Assembly: GCA_028565635.1 (NCBI GenBank)
Contig: JAOXYB010031397.1
Location: 1 to 49,723, forward strand
Length of the DNA stretch: 49,723 nucleotides
Source: Phoronis ovalis
Taxonomy: Eukaryota > Phoronida > Phoronidae
Direction of reading: 5' to 3'
Shown here one piece after another: positions 1-23,409 of the stretch. The notes under the pieces are model-generated. The model saw only the letters and a list, made by a program, of their open reading frames with translations, searched no databases and was not told where the DNA came from. Made by a program: the position numbers and the translations under genes. Position 1 is the stretch's first letter. Each line of letters starts with the position of its first letter.

Positions 1-81
1 GTGAGAGTCACGTGAACATGTCTGAACTCGGCCTTACGTGACCTACATCTCTATCAAGATCTGTGGTTTACCACGGGCGGG

Positions 82-94
82 CGCCATCTAGTGT
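82..94 (-). promoter_or_regulatory. CTCF-like binding motif
   Basis: CGCCATCTAGTGT matches the reverse form of the bilaterian CTCF core (YGCCMYCTRSTGG) at 12 of 13 positions and lies in a locally GC-rich patch (71-94). CTCF binds such sites to organise chromatin loops. Binding is inferred from the motif only. Confidence 0.4.
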
Positions 95-3000
95 TATATT
101 ATTGTTGGAGTGTAACATATGGTAGCCTCCATTGGTATGTTGATATGTTTTTGCCCAAAATCACAAAAAGGAGTGGTTGTTTTGGAAGTATGAGACTTTG
201 TTTGGGTTGTCCCAGGGCTGTTCCTAAAAGGTTTACTTTAATATTAGGGTGGTAGCTAAACGTTTTTTTGCAACAGGTGACTACAATAAGGTATCTCTTT
301 TTCCTAATATAATCACCCCCTTAGGGTTTTGGACCTCAAGGGTCACTCCATGAGAGGCTTGTGGAAAAAGCAATGTTGGTACCCACTTTCTTATTCCCCC
401 CCCCCCTTCTACTAGGCTTCTACTAACCTACATCACCTACACATATACCTAAATAACTGTAATATAAAGGAATAGCTTTGTTAAAATTAACTTTTTGTGT
501 CAGAACCTGTACAATGTTGAAGGATTGATGATGATGGCTCTATTTCTGTTTTGTCTTTTCCAAAAACTGATCAGTGAATATCCGCATAATCCAATCTTAC
601 ATTAACCATTCCTTAAATGTAGGTTACCTCAATATATTCATGTTGTAGGTGGTACTGCTTGCCCTTGCCTCAATAGGTTTCTACTTCTCATTTTGTGACA
701 CATTTCAAAAAATGTAATTATGCAATTCCCTTTTGTATAATCTCATTTATATAAAGTAAACAGAGAGACCTTATTTATTTATTTTTTGTCTGCAAGTAAC
801 TAGTATGTGAATATTTGGTGATCATTTTCAAATCTAGTTGTTTACATGAACAAATGGCGCATAAAATTCACCTAAGTGCATATACTTGGACATAAATAGG
901 GGATTCTTTCTTGATAAAGTTTTTTGAGTCCTGTCCACCAGGGTTGAGAGAAATGTGAAATTTGAGCTATTACTAAAACTTGGAGTTTAATTACTTTAAA
1001 ATTTTAAGCATACTTTCCAATTTTACAAAGGATAAAAAAGTAATGCCATAACATTTCTTTTGCAGTAACAATAAATGCGATTTTATAAAATGTACTATTT
1101 TGTATGAAATTAATATTTCATATGCCCTGGTGGTGAAATTTGAAAATTACAATTTAAAAAAGAGGTTGAATTCTTATTTTGTGAATTCCAGAATATTGTA
1201 AATGTAATTATGCTGTGCTGTCAGTTTGTATGATATGTGCGTAGTTGTGATAGTTATTACATTCATTTTAGGTAACAGACAAATGTGTATCCAAGAAGAA
1301 TTGGACACCTGATTGACAATCCTTGTAAGTACTTCGATTTTTTTTGTGATGTTACACCAGCATGTTAAATTGTTTTCTCTTATTTTGCAAACCACACAAT
1401 TCAACACACTACACCAAGGTTATTTTTTTTCAAAATTTATGAGTTTATGTCTTTGATTGTGATTGGCTAGATATTAATACATGTGCACATTAGGTTTGAG
1501 ATTAGGATCCTGCAGAGTTGCTGGAAGAAAGAGTTAAGAAAGACATAGTTTTTCTCGCAAAGGTCTAGCTTGATTGTGCTCATAGGAAGTCATTTAAATT
1601 GAATATCTAGTACAAGCATTGGGTAAGTTTCTTCTTGCCTAACTTGTAAAACAAGCTTTTTGTTGTATTTAACAAAACAAAAAATTCAGTAACTGCGAAA
1701 TGATGCAACAACTAGTGATGTAACATTACACCATGAAATTTCAGGTAAAACTTTTAAAACTTTCCTGTGACACACTCAGAAATACTTAGTTTGTTTTTAT
1801 GTCCCTTTTTCAAGCCCTTGAGGTATCGCTAAGTTTAGAAAATGAATTTTGAAAGTTATTTTGTGTTTGTCCACTTAAATTAAACTCAGATTTGACTCCA
1901 CAGTCTCATATTACTTCACCCATTTCTTCAGTTGCTACTCCTACGCAAAACATTTCAAGTTTCTTTGTGAAAAATTGTCTTTTAATAATACAATAAAATA
2001 TCTTGGTTTCTATAAATCTGTGGAATATTGTTTGACTGAAGATACAATTGTTTTTGCCAACAATCCATGTATCTATAATCTACTAATTAAGTTTTAACAT
2101 AAACATACATTATGTAGCCAAATAACATTACTTAATCATCTAATGTGTAAGACAGAATTCCTAACATTTCAGAAGTTGGTAGACAACTAATCTACAATTT
2201 TATGTCCAGTTTAGTAGTGAACCAATGCAGTTCTTTCATTTTTTCCCTTTGCTCATATTACCATCAAATTAATGTAACCATATACAAATGCTTCTCATTT
2301 ACCATATTGAATGGTAAGGCTTGTTAGTTTTTGTTTATGATCCCAGTTAGTGCAGTCAGAATATGTTCTGTTGCTTGGCTGAGAGCATATGGAGTGATTT
2401 TTTATATATTTCCTGTCACCTACTGGTTATATGTACAAAAGGTACAAAGTTTTATTTAGTAAACTTAATTATATAAAGGACTAATAAAAAGTTTGTTATA
2501 AATAGAAGAAAACACATCAATATCGAGAATAAAAGCTTTAATAAAATACAAAGCAAAGCAATAAACAGTTAAGATTCCATTACAAAAATACAATAGAAAA
2601 ATTGTTGGGTTATGTAGGTTCTATACAATAACTGTGCACAGGGCAGTAAGTCTATATCTGCCTAATTTACCCTGAAAGCTTGAGTAAGTGTAGCCAGACA
2701 GTCTTCTACAATGGATGGGATGAAAGCATGCAGGCATAACAGGAGACCTTGCACATATATTATCTTGTTGTTTCTGCAATTTGCAGTATGTGATTTCTGT
2801 AAGTTCTTGCGCTACAAGGTGAGGTTTTTGAGAAAGAATTTTTGAAAAGTCAGGTTCTAGTTTTTAAAGTTCATTTTTATTGTGTCTAATCACTGACAAA
2901 TATAGTTGATGACACTGTTGTGTTAGGTGTAATCTGTAAACTTTATATTCGATTGTCTCTTGCTGGAAATATTGTTACATGATAAATAAAGTTATAGTCA

Positions 3001-4389
3001 CAGAAAGGCAAATTGATATACTAGGTTCTATATCTAATAATGGAATAGCCAATTTGGAGGTTATTATTCTTGTCAACAGTGTAGATGCAAGTGTAATGCA
3101 TGTCATGTGTTTATTAAACTACAGTGCCTGAAGAAGCATGTCTAAGGTATAGAACCTTTCTCTGTGTGGTATAAATGACTAAAAATACCTGTGACTTTTT
3201 GAAAACAATTTGATAGTTTACTTTGATCATAAATGAACATGCTGCATCAATTTTCATGTTTTTGTAAAAAATATTTGAGCATGTGAAACTTTGTTTTGTA
3301 TGAAGCATTACTAACCAGATGCAAATGTACTGTATACATTTTATTGGGCATCCGGTGCAATTTCATTTTTGGAAATTTAACGGTTTTTGTTTTTTGTTAT
3401 AATTCATTGACTTTTTGTAATTGAAACCTGAGTACATTTAAAAAAAAAAATTTTTAAGTAATTGAATCAGATTGTTGTTCAGGTATAAATTCGTTTTTGA
3501 CTGCTAATACTTGTAGCTGTAATTTTGATCTCCTGAATGCTATATGTAAAGGCTCCACACTTGTCAAAACAAACACATGCGCACCACAAGAGAGCAGTAA
3601 TCTAAGTATATATTAGTATGTCTTTATATTTAGCAGTATGTATATGTCAGGTATACTCCTTCATCTGTAGTAGTTATCCGTCGGCTTTTGATAAGAAGAT
3701 ATCTCTAAACTTATTTTTGCTACTCCTTAACAACAATCTGCAGGTAAGGCTCAAATTTCTTATATTTAATTTGAAACATTTCGGAACTCAAAAATTCTAT
3801 TGATATGTGTTAGGAATATCTGTTTCTCCAATACTGCCTTGTACCTGTGAGTCGAGTTAACTTGATTTTTTATTAAGTGATTTTAAATTAATTGTAGTAT
3901 GTAGGAAAGTTAACAATTTCTTCTTTTGCTTTTAGTAAATCTGATGTTGACTTGGTATTTATTGGCTTTGTTAATCAAAGATTCACTGTTTGCTATCTTT
4001 CTGACATTTTATTAGATAGCAAAGAATATAAGCTGCTCAAAGCTAGTCTAATAGTATAAACTGAAACAAAGTGTACCATGAAAAATCGTTTCTGCATGTA
4101 TGGTATCTTATTGTTAAATACAAATTCTAGCATCATAGCATCAACCACAGCATTTCCGTACCATAGGTTACAACTTTTATTAACCTGCTTTTGTTCTTGG
4201 AAAAAGTTCCTTAAATGGGATTATATGTGTTTTGTGTTAATATTTATTTTTAAAAATGGGAGAAACAGTCTGATTTTTAATGGTAAGACATTTGTTTGAG
4301 AAACCATATTGAAGCAAAGTTGATATTTTTTTTATCGTTTAGCTGATATCCATGCTGTTATAGTTTTATTATATCAAGTGACAATTAAA

Positions 4390-4960
4390 TACATGTTTAG
4401 AATGGAATCAACTTTCTCAGTAATGCTCTCTGATCATTGTCCAGCCACAACTAGCTTCTAAGATTTCTTGGAATCTTCTCTTTGAGCTGCTCTGCTGTCT
4501 TAGGTTCAAGATTTGGCTTTTAGGACAGACACCTCAAGTATAGCTCCTGACAACATATTATCTAACAAAGACTTGACAGACCAAACACCTCATCCTATCT
4601 ATCACCATTATGAACAAGAAGCTGGGGGTTGCTTACATTTCTATAACATTTTAAGGATTTATTTGTTGATCTAGAGGTTCCCTATCAAATTGGTTTGGAC
4701 ATTCATCCGATATTCCCCAATTCATTTTGAGAACAAGTGTACTACATATTAAAACCAGAAAATACATTTTTATATTTGTCTTGAATGAGGCATTTCCTTT
4801 CATCTTAATGGAATTTGCTCCTCTGGTTTTTGAAATGCTGGATGTTCCATTTGTACTTGTTGGTTCCATACACATACCTCATGTTTTTGCTGTTAATTTA
4901 AATGTGCTCCTGGGCCTTGTGCAGCCGCTTGATCTTTCATAATTACTCCAATCACTATTC
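4390..4960 (-). pseudogene. Possible degenerate coding sequence, unidentified
   Basis: On the minus strand, protein-like segments appear in different frames separated by stops. One is EPKTAEQLKEKIPRNLRS, a stop, then LWLDNDQRALLRKLIP. Another is LDNMLSGAILEVSVLKA. Farther 5' on that strand is VQMEHPAFQKPEEQIPLR, ended by a stop. The composition (Glu, Lys, Gln, Leu; few Phe/Ile runs) differs from random AT-rich translation. I do not recognise the family. It may be a decayed retrocopy or pure chance. Confidence 0.25.
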
Positions 4961-5487
4961 TCTGCTGTTTTTGACAGTTAATTTTTATTTTACCTACATG
5001 GTAGCCATGGAGCCCCAAGCCTTGATTCATGCAATCTTTATAGCTACATGGTAAAGAAGATTAGTGAATATCACCATTCCATTCTGTTTATTATTTATAT
5101 GATGATTCTGCCATTAGGAAATCTTGGTGTAAACATTGGTCACTGCTGTTGGTTCAATTATCCTCACTAATAAGTTCATTAAATGTTAGCTTGTTCAGAT
5201 CTTTAACATCCTTATTATCTTTAATATCTGACAATCCACAAATACTTAGATAGACTAGAACACTGGCAATATAGAAAAAAGGTTTTGAACTTGTGCACAA
5301 TTAAAAAGTGTTTAAACTATTAAAAAAGGCATTGCTATCATATATTTTTTAGTTTGTTGACGCATCCGTACACATATTTTAATAAGTAAGGGCTGAACAT
5401 AATTACAAACAAAAATTGTAACGTGCACAAGATATATAACATGCAGCTTAATATAAAATATAGTGACCTTTATTTCCTTTCCTGTAG

Positions 5488-5575
5488 GAGCAATCAGCCT
5501 AAAAAGAAAGCTAAGGTGTTGAAGACAAATCCAAAGTCATCTGATAAATGTGCCTTATTTTATCTCTGATTAAAG
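5488..5575 (+). other. Candidate non-coding or terminal exon
   Basis: An excellent acceptor (a pyrimidine run ending CCTGTAG) and an excellent donor (AAAG|gtgagt) bracket 88 nt. One frame reads SNQPKKKAKVLKTNPKSSDK and ends in TGA at the 3' side; the PKKKAKV string resembles a nuclear-localisation signal. It could be an upstream 5' UTR exon of PCBP, which needs at least one before 9395, or the last coding exon of another + strand gene. Transcript data would decide. Confidence 0.35.
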
Positions 5576-8500
5576 GTGAGTTGTGCTGATGTGATTTCGG
5601 TATAAAAATTTTTTGCCCACAAAATCTATAACATTTTTGAAAACGTTATAAATAGTCTTCACATAGTTGACAAAATTCCCTTTCATGGCTGTTATAGTAT
5701 GGTTTATATGGTAAAATATGAATGCCTTCATTCCTGTAGAATTTTTTTTTTGCTGCTGTCTTGGTAAAGTGACAAATTGCTGGCAGTAGGTCCAGCTCAT
5801 ACAACATTAATTGAGCAGGATTAAATTGAGCATTACTGGTAATAGATAAGGTAATGTGTAAGTTCAACACCTGTTCAGAGATGCTTTTGGTTTCCTAAGC
5901 AAGAATACCTTGCCGTGTGTCATAATTCTTTCCTGTCATATTTTTTCTTTTTTGTTTGATGTGTTTTGTACTGCGGTATATTTCCAAATGTCTTTGCTGT
6001 ATTTTTGTTGGTTTCACCTGCCATGAGAAAATCAATGTACTGCTTCTTTTTCCAGTTTTCAATACTAACTGTTCATGAGTTTTATATTTTATTATTAAAG
6101 TAATAGTCAGTATGTAGTTCTAGACATTTGTATTTCTCCTCCTTGTTATCCTTTGATTTATTACTGTTGAGGATCAAGTGTAGTGAATGGAACTATTTAT
6201 TTCTTAATAGACTGGAACAGTTGCTCTTGCCATTTTAATGGCCCTTGCACATGGCTTGGAATGGGTTTTAAATTGTAGAGGTGTTTTTTTTTTACTGTGG
6301 CTGATTGTGTTTAAAAAAGTATTTGCGAACCCTTGTGTTGAAAAATCTATTTCAAAAACATGTCTCCAAATTTCACCTGACATAGAAATCCTTGTTTGCG
6401 TAATATTGTAGATAATAGACTCTAGTTTTTAACATCGCTAATGATAATGAAGAGAGGAAATTAAAAGTGTAGGATAGTTGTCAAGTGAATCTGAAGAATG
6501 GTTATTTGCATTCTCTGCATTGATTTTTCATTAAAGGCTATATGCTAATTACTTTATATTTGATAAGTTGGAATTAAACTCAACAAATTTATTTCTTTAG
6601 TTCTGTGTTTTACTTACTGAACTGTAACATTTTAGTAAAGTGATGTTCAGTGCAGAGTTGGCATATTTGTAAGTATATTAAAAATGTCCCTATTTATTAG
6701 TCTGGTACAGTGTATGTAGTGCAGTTTTATTATAAGACTGAATTATGTTTATTATAGTGCCATGAGCTATTTTACCTTGTGGACTTTTGCTCTGAACCAT
6801 AATTCCAATAAATGGTTGATAATTTATTATTGTGATTTTGTTCTAAAAATAAGATTCTAGCCAAACTGAGTCTGCATTTTTTAAAGTTTTTGAATCACAA
6901 ATTTTCTAAAAATATAAATATTTATAGGAAATCATTAAGATTATGTGTTTCAAAAGAATACGTTTTCAGTTTGGTATCATTATTGTTTGAATTGTTGAAA
7001 TTATAACTATAAACTCAGGTAAATTTGGTTTGAACTTTTTTTACATCTTGGAGACTATATATATATTTCTGATTGCTGTACACTCACTATTGCTGGCTCA
7101 AAACAAAAATGCATAGAATGCCACTTAACATACACCTCCAAAGTTCAAAACCTTATGAAAATCATCAATTATATTTTAACATGTTTTTTTAGAGCTGTCA
7201 ACATATTACATGCATTATAACTTTATGCTGATCTGAAGCTGTCAACACACACACATTTAGAAACATTCTCTGTATCAGTTGCAACATCTTATTAGGTTTT
7301 ACAAAAATAATGTGTTGTGATTTATATCATTAATAGCCTAAAGTAATAGAAATATTAAAATTCTTTGTCAGTCATGATGATACCTTTTTATCTATATTTT
7401 TTGTACTTTTAATGTAAGCACTGATAATAACAGTCTAATCAGGATAGAATTGCAACACAATGCTTTTGTAGTAGTTTTATCAGATATTTAGTGTTCTGTG
7501 ATTCTTAGTTTAGTATCTGTGGTCATGGGGTTTGAATTTATGAACTTGTGCTCTGTTCTTTGTGCTTTGTTTTGATATGTTGGTCTTGATTAGGCACATT
7601 GCTGAAGGAAGGTTAACTAGTGTAGGCCTGTGTTGGGAATTACTGGTTAGGAAACTACAGAATGACTGCATAACACATGTTCTTCACAACAGGCAACAAT
7701 TCCAATAGAAAGGACCTATATAAAAAATATGATAGTAATCAGGATTTTGATATTCAAGCATCCACTTTTAATTATTGAAAAGAAAGCACATGAGAATTTA
7801 TAACTAAGGTAACCTAAACAGTTTTACTGATTAGTATACATTCTTATTTGCTAAAATTTGGAATATCAGTAAGTTAGTTTAATTGGTAAATTCTAAACAA
7901 AAATTCTATGTTTTTTTGTTAATTGTCCTACTTTTATAAAAGAAAGGCACCACACTGTGCTGTTTTTGTTTCTTACCACATGTTTTCTTTGGAAATATAT
8001 CTGTTAATTAGTGTAAGTAATATCTAATAACGGATATATCCTATTTAAGTACATTATTATGTTCTCATCATATTATTATTTTTCCACTTTCTGTTGTCTC
8101 CATATTGTATGTTTGATGCAGATTAATCTTATTTTTACCTTTAAAGTAATAATAAATTGATTGTAAATTTCTTTTGAACACCATTACTTAAGACTTCCTC
8201 CATGTACTAGCGCTAAACTGAAGTTACTATGACAACATTTTCCTGAATGTATTGATTTGGGAGATGCATAAATTGTATAATTTGGCAGCTTCTAATTCTG
8301 ATTAATGCCTGGCTTTGATGACATGGGTTTAATATGAGAAATTTGATTGGAAATGGTGACAGTACACGCCAGCAGAGAACATGTTAACTCTATGCTTACT
8401 CTCAAGTACATGGAAATATTTTTGATTTTAGGTAAAATTAAACCATGAAAATATGAAAAGTAGTGATATTTTTTATTTTAACCCACTTATTTTATTTCAC

Positions 8501-9394
8501 TTTTTGTTTGGATTTATTGTTTTAAAGTGGAATTCCTGGTTAATGATTATAATTAGACACCACTGGTATTGCCTTTGGCTGGTTAAGATGTTTCTTATGA
8601 TTGGATACACTGCTGTGTGAAAACAGTGAAATTCTATCTAGTTCTGCTAGATTAGGTTATACTACCAGGACATCAACACAGGTAGCTAGCAAATTGGGAA
8701 CCTTTTTTACTGGGAAAATCCCTCCGATGATGTTTGTAGTAATATGTAGGCAAAAACTTCAAGTGATGTTTATATCTTGTTTGTGGGGACTCTAAGAAAA
8801 TTAACACTACTTCAATAAGCATTTTTCTTGCATGTTAAATCGGCTTTAGTACTTTTATTCTTTGTCTTTATAATCAGGTAGTCTAATTGCAGTGGACATC
8901 CTCTTTTAGCTATACAACTCTTTTAATCTCCTGTACTAAGATTTTAGCCAGCCAGGCATGTGTTTGCATTGTAATGTAAAGTGTCAGATTTAATCAGGCA
9001 CAGATTTGTGTTTTCACATTGATTTTTCTCTACTGAAGTGATTTGCTTTATAAGGAAGGGTATTGATGTGCAGCAGTTATTAATAAGCAAAGTTTTTCAC
9101 AAGTATGTGTATATTTGAATTCTTCTCATGTTGCTGCTGAATTTTTAATTTAAGACTGCCTCAGGTATTTTTTGTGTTACATTGTTTTTTGTATTGTGTG
9201 TTAATTCCAAATTACTGAGATTGGGGTTTCTAATAAGTTTTTGTGAATGATTCAGTGCTTTTAAGTTTTTAAATTCAAACTTAATTCTGAGGTTATACTT
9301 TTAGAATTACTATCATTGTTTTTAAAATGACTTAGTTAAATATGTAACATTAATATTTTTTTAATTACTGACTTTTTTGTTTTTCTGTTTTCAG

Positions 9395-20028
<10,634 letters not shown>

Positions 20029-21973
20029 ATATAACTGCATCCTAGTCAGCGTTGACAAGAATACAGCTCTAATGTGTTAACACTATAAACCAGTCAGTAA
20101 AGTATATGGTGGTAATACATAAGGGCTTATGTACTTAAATGTGCTTCCATCCAAGAAGTTCTAACAAGATACTGGTATTTTATTCATAGCTCATGTCAGC
20201 TATGAAGGGTATTTAATAATAGACTGTTACACACAATGAAGGTGCACAGTTTTATTTTTCAAAGACTGTTTTGTGATGATGTTTATGTGTCGTCACATAT
20301 ATCAATGTCGTGTCAATGGAGTGATCTCCCAGCAGTCTATTGCTGATTACAGTGGATTGTTATAAAAATTATTAATAGATGTTTTAGTAGCTTAATCCTG
20401 GACATTCCTGTGATACTATCAGGGTAAAACTGGGCAATTCATCTGTTGGCAAATACTGTTAACTTAAACGAATCATAAATTATTTAACTGCCCTTGTGAA
20501 ATTAACCAAGTACCATTGAGGGTCAACATACACATTTTGGCATTACATTGGGTGTTATAAATCTAATAAATTTGCTTTAGTTAGTACTTGCTAGTAGATG
20601 TAAGTCCACCCTGCCATTATATTTAGTGTACTATATCCTATGTCCATGTCATAATGTTAACTAAATTCTAGTCACTTGTGGCAATGTAGTTATTCTAGCG
20701 GCAATATAAGTGTTGCATAATTTAAATAGTATAATCTGTATACTAAGTGAAATAGCGGCCAAACTTAATATATACATATAGTTATGCTGTATATGTTATA
20801 ATGCAGGTCAATCTGATGCATTGCTTTGAAATACAGTATACAGTAATAATTATAAAGGAATCCATCTCGTCGAAACGGAATGTTTTGCATAGCTGTGCAT
20901 CAGATGGTCCTGAAGACAGTGTTTTTGTGTTAGTATTTGTGAGCAGAACATGTACAATGATTGTGTTTTATTTATATTTTACAGGATAACCACAGAAGTC
21001 TGTGGTATGGGCATACGGTAAGGCCTTGTCACAATCTGTCTCATGCATACTACCTCAAGAATCAGCCACCAGATGTCTCTAGTTTACTGGATGTAATGTC
21101 TTTGTTCGGTTGTAAAGACAGCTGGTGGTTGGGACTGGAAATGCTTGCATCTATCTCTGAATGAAAAGTTGGACTTATCCAGTCCAGATTATGATTTTGT
21201 TATAACAACAAATTGACAGAGAGATGCAATGGTTGCTAATGGTAGTATGGTTTCTAACATTTCTCATGGTCTTTATATTATGTACTTAGGTCTTACTGAA
21301 TTTTTCGTGCAAAAGTACATCATAACAGTTCTATTAAAATGTATTGATGTTGGGACTAAACCATGAGATATGTACTCAGACAATTCTTAATCATCATTGG
21401 TGCAATTTTATTGTTATTTTTATTTTAACTGGTTTTGTTTACATATATTGTAGTCACAGTGTGATTATAACACAAGTGTGTTTTATTTCTTATTTATTTT
21501 TATAAATCGGGAGGCGAATACTGTGTTTAGCTAATGCAATCCGTTCTATGTTTTCACCCATGGCAATGACAGTTCTAGATGTTTAATGTTACTGTCTTAT
21601 GATTCACAACTTTTGATTCGCTTTATCAACACAATCTCTTGTTAGTGACATTTGTTACCACAGCGTGGGAATTTCCAGTTATAAGACTATCATGGCTTAA
21701 GATACTGAAGAGTGAGCTTACACTGTATGTATAGTAATGATTGATACTTCTTAATGCCCATCCGTCTGACACACAACATGTAATTATGACAATTTGTAAG
21801 ATATTTGGTGCAATATCAAACCATTAATAATGTATTTTGTACAGTGTCTTCCTATCTATGTATTTGCTAGGATAGTTTTACTCACCTTAATGCTGTACAT
21901 GAGTGCTTTGTAGTTCACTGCACTTGTCAATTATAAATTGATTATATTATATTATAAATAGAAATGGAATAAA
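20029..21973 (+). other. PCBP: Probable PCBP 3' UTR with two poly(A) signals
   Basis: There is no credible coding sequence here. AATAAA hexamers at 20565-20570 and 21968-21973 are the likely polyadenylation signals and would give a short (about 0.55 kb) and a long (about 1.95 kb) 3' UTR. The end is inferred from the hexamers only. Confidence 0.5.
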
Positions 21974-22436
21974 ATGGTAACACTGTGTTATATTTTCCTC
22001 AATATTACCAACAAGAATCAATCATCTTCGAGTTTCCTGTGCTTAACAAAGTGTAAGAAACCGTCGAACTTCTGGTTACCATTTACATGTTGCAGGAAAC
22101 ACGATCGTAATTGCATCTGGAACAAGGGATCCAAGAGAGATTTGATTGAGAGGAGGGAGAGTGTATACTTTTGTGGACAGTCAATGACTGAGATTTTAAA
22201 GCGTGAAATGCGAAAATATGACAAATTCAGGCGTTATCATATTGTTAGTTGAGTGCTCGAATATTTAAATGCCAGTGGTGCAGTTTTTAGAGAAACAGTT
22301 CATATCAATTTAACTTGTATATTCTTCATAATATAACAACTGTGATTACAAAAGTACTAGTTACTCTCTATATCTCTGTCTAACAATCTTCCTAGTATAC
22401 TAAAACTAGGATATATAAAAGTCTAAACAGAGTGTT

Positions 22437-22714
22437 ATATATGAGGGGGGTATGGGGTACCCCCAAGGTGCACTGCTCCCACTTGAAAATCAGCAATGCT
22501 CGCTGCTTAACAAGAAAAATTAACCAAAAAAAAACGTTGCCAAAAATAATAGACAAGTAAAAAAAAAGAATAAAAAAATTAGAAAACAAACAAAAAAAAT
22601 GATCGCCAAAAGACATTGCTCGCTGCTAACACTTAACAGACTAAGACAATGCTCGCTGCTCGGACTTAACAGACCCCAATGCTCGCGGAAAAAAACCTAT
22701 AGCCCCTCATATAT
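22437..22714. mobile_element. MITE-like element with internal short repeats
   Basis: The ends are inverted copies of ATATATGAGGGG (22437-22448 and 22703-22714), with imperfect continuation on both sides (TATGGGG / CTATAGG inside, CTAGGATAT outside). Inside, the motif CAATGCTCGCTGCT recurs near 22494, 22613, 22647 and 22677. Two copies are followed by ACTTAACAGAC. It has no coding capacity. Family and target duplication are unresolved. Confidence 0.55.
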
Positions 22715-23223
22715 CCTAGACTAAAAACTGTTTATGCATCTAGCTATCTATCATGTATTTCATTGGTTGTTCAAATTACAACAAACAAAAGAACACTATC
22801 AAAGCATGTTCAGTTAGAACAATTAAATTTTCATCAATGGAAGTTTTACAATTTAAATCAAGTTTGACCAATTAAAATGCCATTATGATTCTGTATAGAA
22901 TCCTAACAATATTCAATGCACTTCCTACTCAATGAATTGTGGAGATCGCACTTATTTGCATATTATAATTATAATACAATTTCAAAAATTCGCGTCTTGA
23001 GCATAAATATGCCAATTATTTGTTGGACAGTGTAACACCAAAGCCCGGGGTGGACATTTGCAATATTTTTGATCGAGAATGCCCCTCTGCTACGTCCTTT
23101 TTATGCAAGCTTGTGTAAATCTGGACCCTTTTTAATACAAAATTTTGACCCTCTTTAATATATTTTTTTTTTTCAGTTCCACCTCTTTTATATACCAGTT
23201 TCTTTGAAATGCACAGCCATTTC

Positions 23224-23409
23224 TCATACCAATACTCTAGCAATTTCTGACTTATGATTGGATAAAACGTGTTTTGCAACAGCATCTATTGAATACGGTG
23301 TGATAATGAAAGATGGAATCTGGCGACCTTCTTTATACAAGAATCCAAGAATCATTTTTAGTGACCCTCTTTTATACTTGTAGCAGGTAAATATAGATTC
23401 ATTCTCATA
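23224..23409 (-). pseudogene. Remnant coding fragment with YK-x-G repeats
   Basis: A minus-strand frame, bounded by a TGA on each side and lacking a start, reads about 60 residues. It includes CYKYKRGSLKMILGFLYKEG and SFIITPYSIDAVAKHVLSNH. A second frame just downstream (23016-23285) resumes with VYKRGG, YIKEG and VLKRV. At the DNA level the motif GACCCTCTTT(A/T)ATA recurs. This looks like a frameshifted remnant of a repetitive or mobile coding element; I cannot name it. Confidence 0.3.

Larger units (their letters stand above)
1..9394. other. Upstream AT-rich DNA / PCBP 5' introns
   Basis: No open frame here is convincing on either strand. Apart from the candidate exon at 5488-5575, it holds a CTCF-like motif at 82-94, a C11 run at 396-406, a degenerate coding-like block on the minus strand at about 4390-4960, and many simple A/T runs. 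The first exon and promoter of PCBP may lie here or beyond the left edge. Confidence 0.5.

Noticed and set aside
21974-22252. 92-codon frame directly after the PCBP poly(A) signal
   Set aside because: No recognisable motif, no splice context, and a competing frame on the other strand. Basic/Ser-rich composition alone is not enough.
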